From assembly GCF_006345815.1 (NCBI RefSeq), contig NZ_VCIG01000042.1, forward strand, positions 62,001 through 126,000: a stretch of 64,000 nucleotides of DNA, written 5' to 3'. Positions 63,261 to 64,000 of the stretch are shown here, piece by piece. The position numbers and the translations under genes are program-made. This stretch comes from Ochrobactrum sp. CGA5. Lineage in GTDB: Bacteria; Pseudomonadota; Alphaproteobacteria; Rhizobiales; Rhizobiaceae. Under the pieces are notes generated by a model that ran no database searches, was not told the DNA's origin, and saw nothing but the letters and a program-made list of their open reading frames with translations. How positions within the stretch are numbered: the stretch's first letter is position 1; every line of letters starts with the position of its first letter.

Positions 63261-63880
63261 CAGTACCAGCAATCACCCGTCGCCAACAGAATCTTGAACA
63301 AGTCTGCGCGGAAGCGCGGACTTGTCGGCGTTGTGAGCTCTATCAAAATGCAACACAGACGGTTTTTGGCGAAGGGCGCACCGGCGCCCGAGTTTTCTTT
63401 GTTGCCGAACAACCTGGCGACAAGGAGGATATTGGAGGAAGGCCCTTGATTGGCCCTGCAGGTCGGCTCTTCGATGCCTGCCTAAACGAAGTCGGTATCA
63501 AACGCGAGCGATGCTATATTACCAATGCGGTAAAACACTTTCGACATACACAGCGCGGTAAAAGACGCATTCACCAGCGCCCGTCAACCAGCCACATTGA
63601 AGCTTGTCGCTGGTGGCTCCAGCAGGAAATTGAACTGGTTGAACCCCACATCATCGTTGCGCTGGGCGCAGTTGCCGCCCGTTCCCTTTTCGGAAAGCCG
63701 ATGAAAATCGCAGCGATACGCGGCATCCCTCTCGAGTTCGAGAACCACCTTATCCTTGTGACGATCCACCCATCCTACCTGCTACGCTTACGTGCCCAGA
63801 GCGGCTTTGATCGCGAACGGGCGATGTTTCTCAAAGAACTGGCCAAAGTCGCGGAGTTCGAGCGCGCCGCCGAAACGTGA
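63257..63880 (+). CDS. udgX: UdgX family uracil-DNA glycosylase/uracil-DNA cross-linking protein
   Basis: 207 residues. The four Fe-S cysteines are Cys23, Cys26, Cys86 and Cys117 by my count. Motif A is VAEQPGDKEDIGGRPLIGPA, close to the UdgX form GEQPGDQED and unlike the family 4 GEAPG. The R-loop GKRRIHQRPS carries His106, which corresponds to the His that makes a covalent bond with uracil-DNA in Mycobacterium UdgX. Motif B is VTIHPSYLLRL. UdgX removes uracil and stays attached, a suicide-like repair mode. It is coupled to a small membrane protein gene in a stress operon. Confidence 0.88.
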   Translation: MTVPAITRRQQNLEQVCAEARTCRRCELYQNATQTVFGEGRTGARVFFVAEQPGDKEDIGGRPLIGPAGRLFDACLNEVGIKRERCYITNAVKHFRHTQRGKRRIHQRPSTSHIEACRWWLQQEIELVEPHIIVALGAVAARSLFGKPMKIAAIRGIPLEFENHLILVTIHPSYLLRLRAQSGFDRERAMFLKELAKVAEFERAAET

Positions 63881-63902
63881 AGTTTATTACAGTCGTTTTC
63901 CC

Positions 63903-63927
63903 GGAACATCATTTGCTCTGTCTTGTT
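63903..63927 (+). promoter_or_regulatory. EcfG-type promoter for a gene leaving the window
   Basis: GGAAC (63903-63907), 17 bases, GTT (63925-63927). A ribosome site (AAAGGAAAG) and an ATG at 63998-64000 follow, so another stress gene probably begins at the right edge. Confidence 0.65.
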
Positions 63928-63997
63928 AGGCTTATGTCACGCGCGACAAATTCCACTCCCAACAATCAATGGTCTAAAACCACTGAAAGGAAAGAGA

Positions 63998-64000
63998 ATG
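63998..64000 (+). CDS. Start codon of a gene beyond the right edge (predicted)
   Basis: Only the ATG is in the window. It follows AAAGGAAAGAGA and an EcfG-type promoter about 75 bp upstream. Nothing can be said of the product. Confidence 0.35.

Overview
The window looks like chromosomal DNA of an alphaproteobacterium of the Brucellaceae, most likely the Ochrobactrum branch (now Brucella anthropi/intermedia and relatives) rather than a classical Brucella. The best marker is a lipoprotein gene (27972-28352) very close to Brucella Omp10 but with many substitutions, followed by hemH. CpdR, homospermidine synthase, a MmgR/suhB-type small RNA and Rhizobiales-type dispersed palindromes agree with this. 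These family calls come from reading the translations; no database search was run.

Layout. 1-5343: end of a surface-polysaccharide cluster (two glycosyltransferases, a DUF6492-like protein, a flippase on the other strand, a Wzz/GumC chain-length protein). 5345-12664: metabolic and transport genes (GNAT, ornithine/diaminopimelate-type decarboxylase, amidase plus LysR regulator, a DUF1007/NicO metal-transport pair, a second GNAT). 12736-15263: modABC molybdate transporter. 15540-22301: TrhO, an N-acetylmuramidase-like protein, KDPG aldolase, a DUF882 murein endopeptidase with a long disordered tail, and an atypical NtrC-family regulator. 22302-33884: oligoendopeptidase F, folate genes pabB/pabC, homospermidine synthase, omp10-hemH, a stomatin/NfeD pair, a KdsD-type isomerase and an outer-membrane barrel. 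33933-42475: gluconate permease, galU, lytic transglycosylase, SGNH hydrolase, cycA-type permease and gltD. 42539-54072: gltB, threonine aldolase, Hsp20, small secreted protein, lipase-like hydrolase, HisN-type phosphatase, MmgR/suhB sRNA, N-formylglutamate amidohydrolase, cpdR. 54186-54260: tRNA-Val(GAC).

After the tRNA the character of the DNA changes. From 54625 to the right edge almost every gene is small, many are DUFs or membrane/proline-rich proteins, and the operons are preceded by GGAAC-N17/18-GTT boxes, the form of promoter used by the alphaproteobacterial general-stress sigma factor EcfG (RpoE2). I see five good boxes (54625, 57156 on the minus strand, a symmetrical one at 58809-58835 that reads both ways, 62018, 63903) and two weaker GAAAC versions. 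Cargo includes protein-L-isoaspartate methyltransferase, a DUF3175 protein, a DUF3008 protein, a YciF-type ferritin-like protein, a DUF3182 protein overlapping an alpha/beta hydrolase, a YflT-like general stress protein and UdgX. This reads as a general-stress regulon block, possibly placed next to the tRNA by past integration, though no integrase or second att copy is visible.

Functional links: the decarboxylase (6095-7228) and homospermidine synthase (26287-27732) could form one polyamine route; galU, the polysaccharide cluster, KdsD, the transglycosylase and the DUF882 protein all serve the envelope; gltB/gltD assimilate nitrogen. No CRISPR array, rRNA, prophage or intact insertion sequence is seen.
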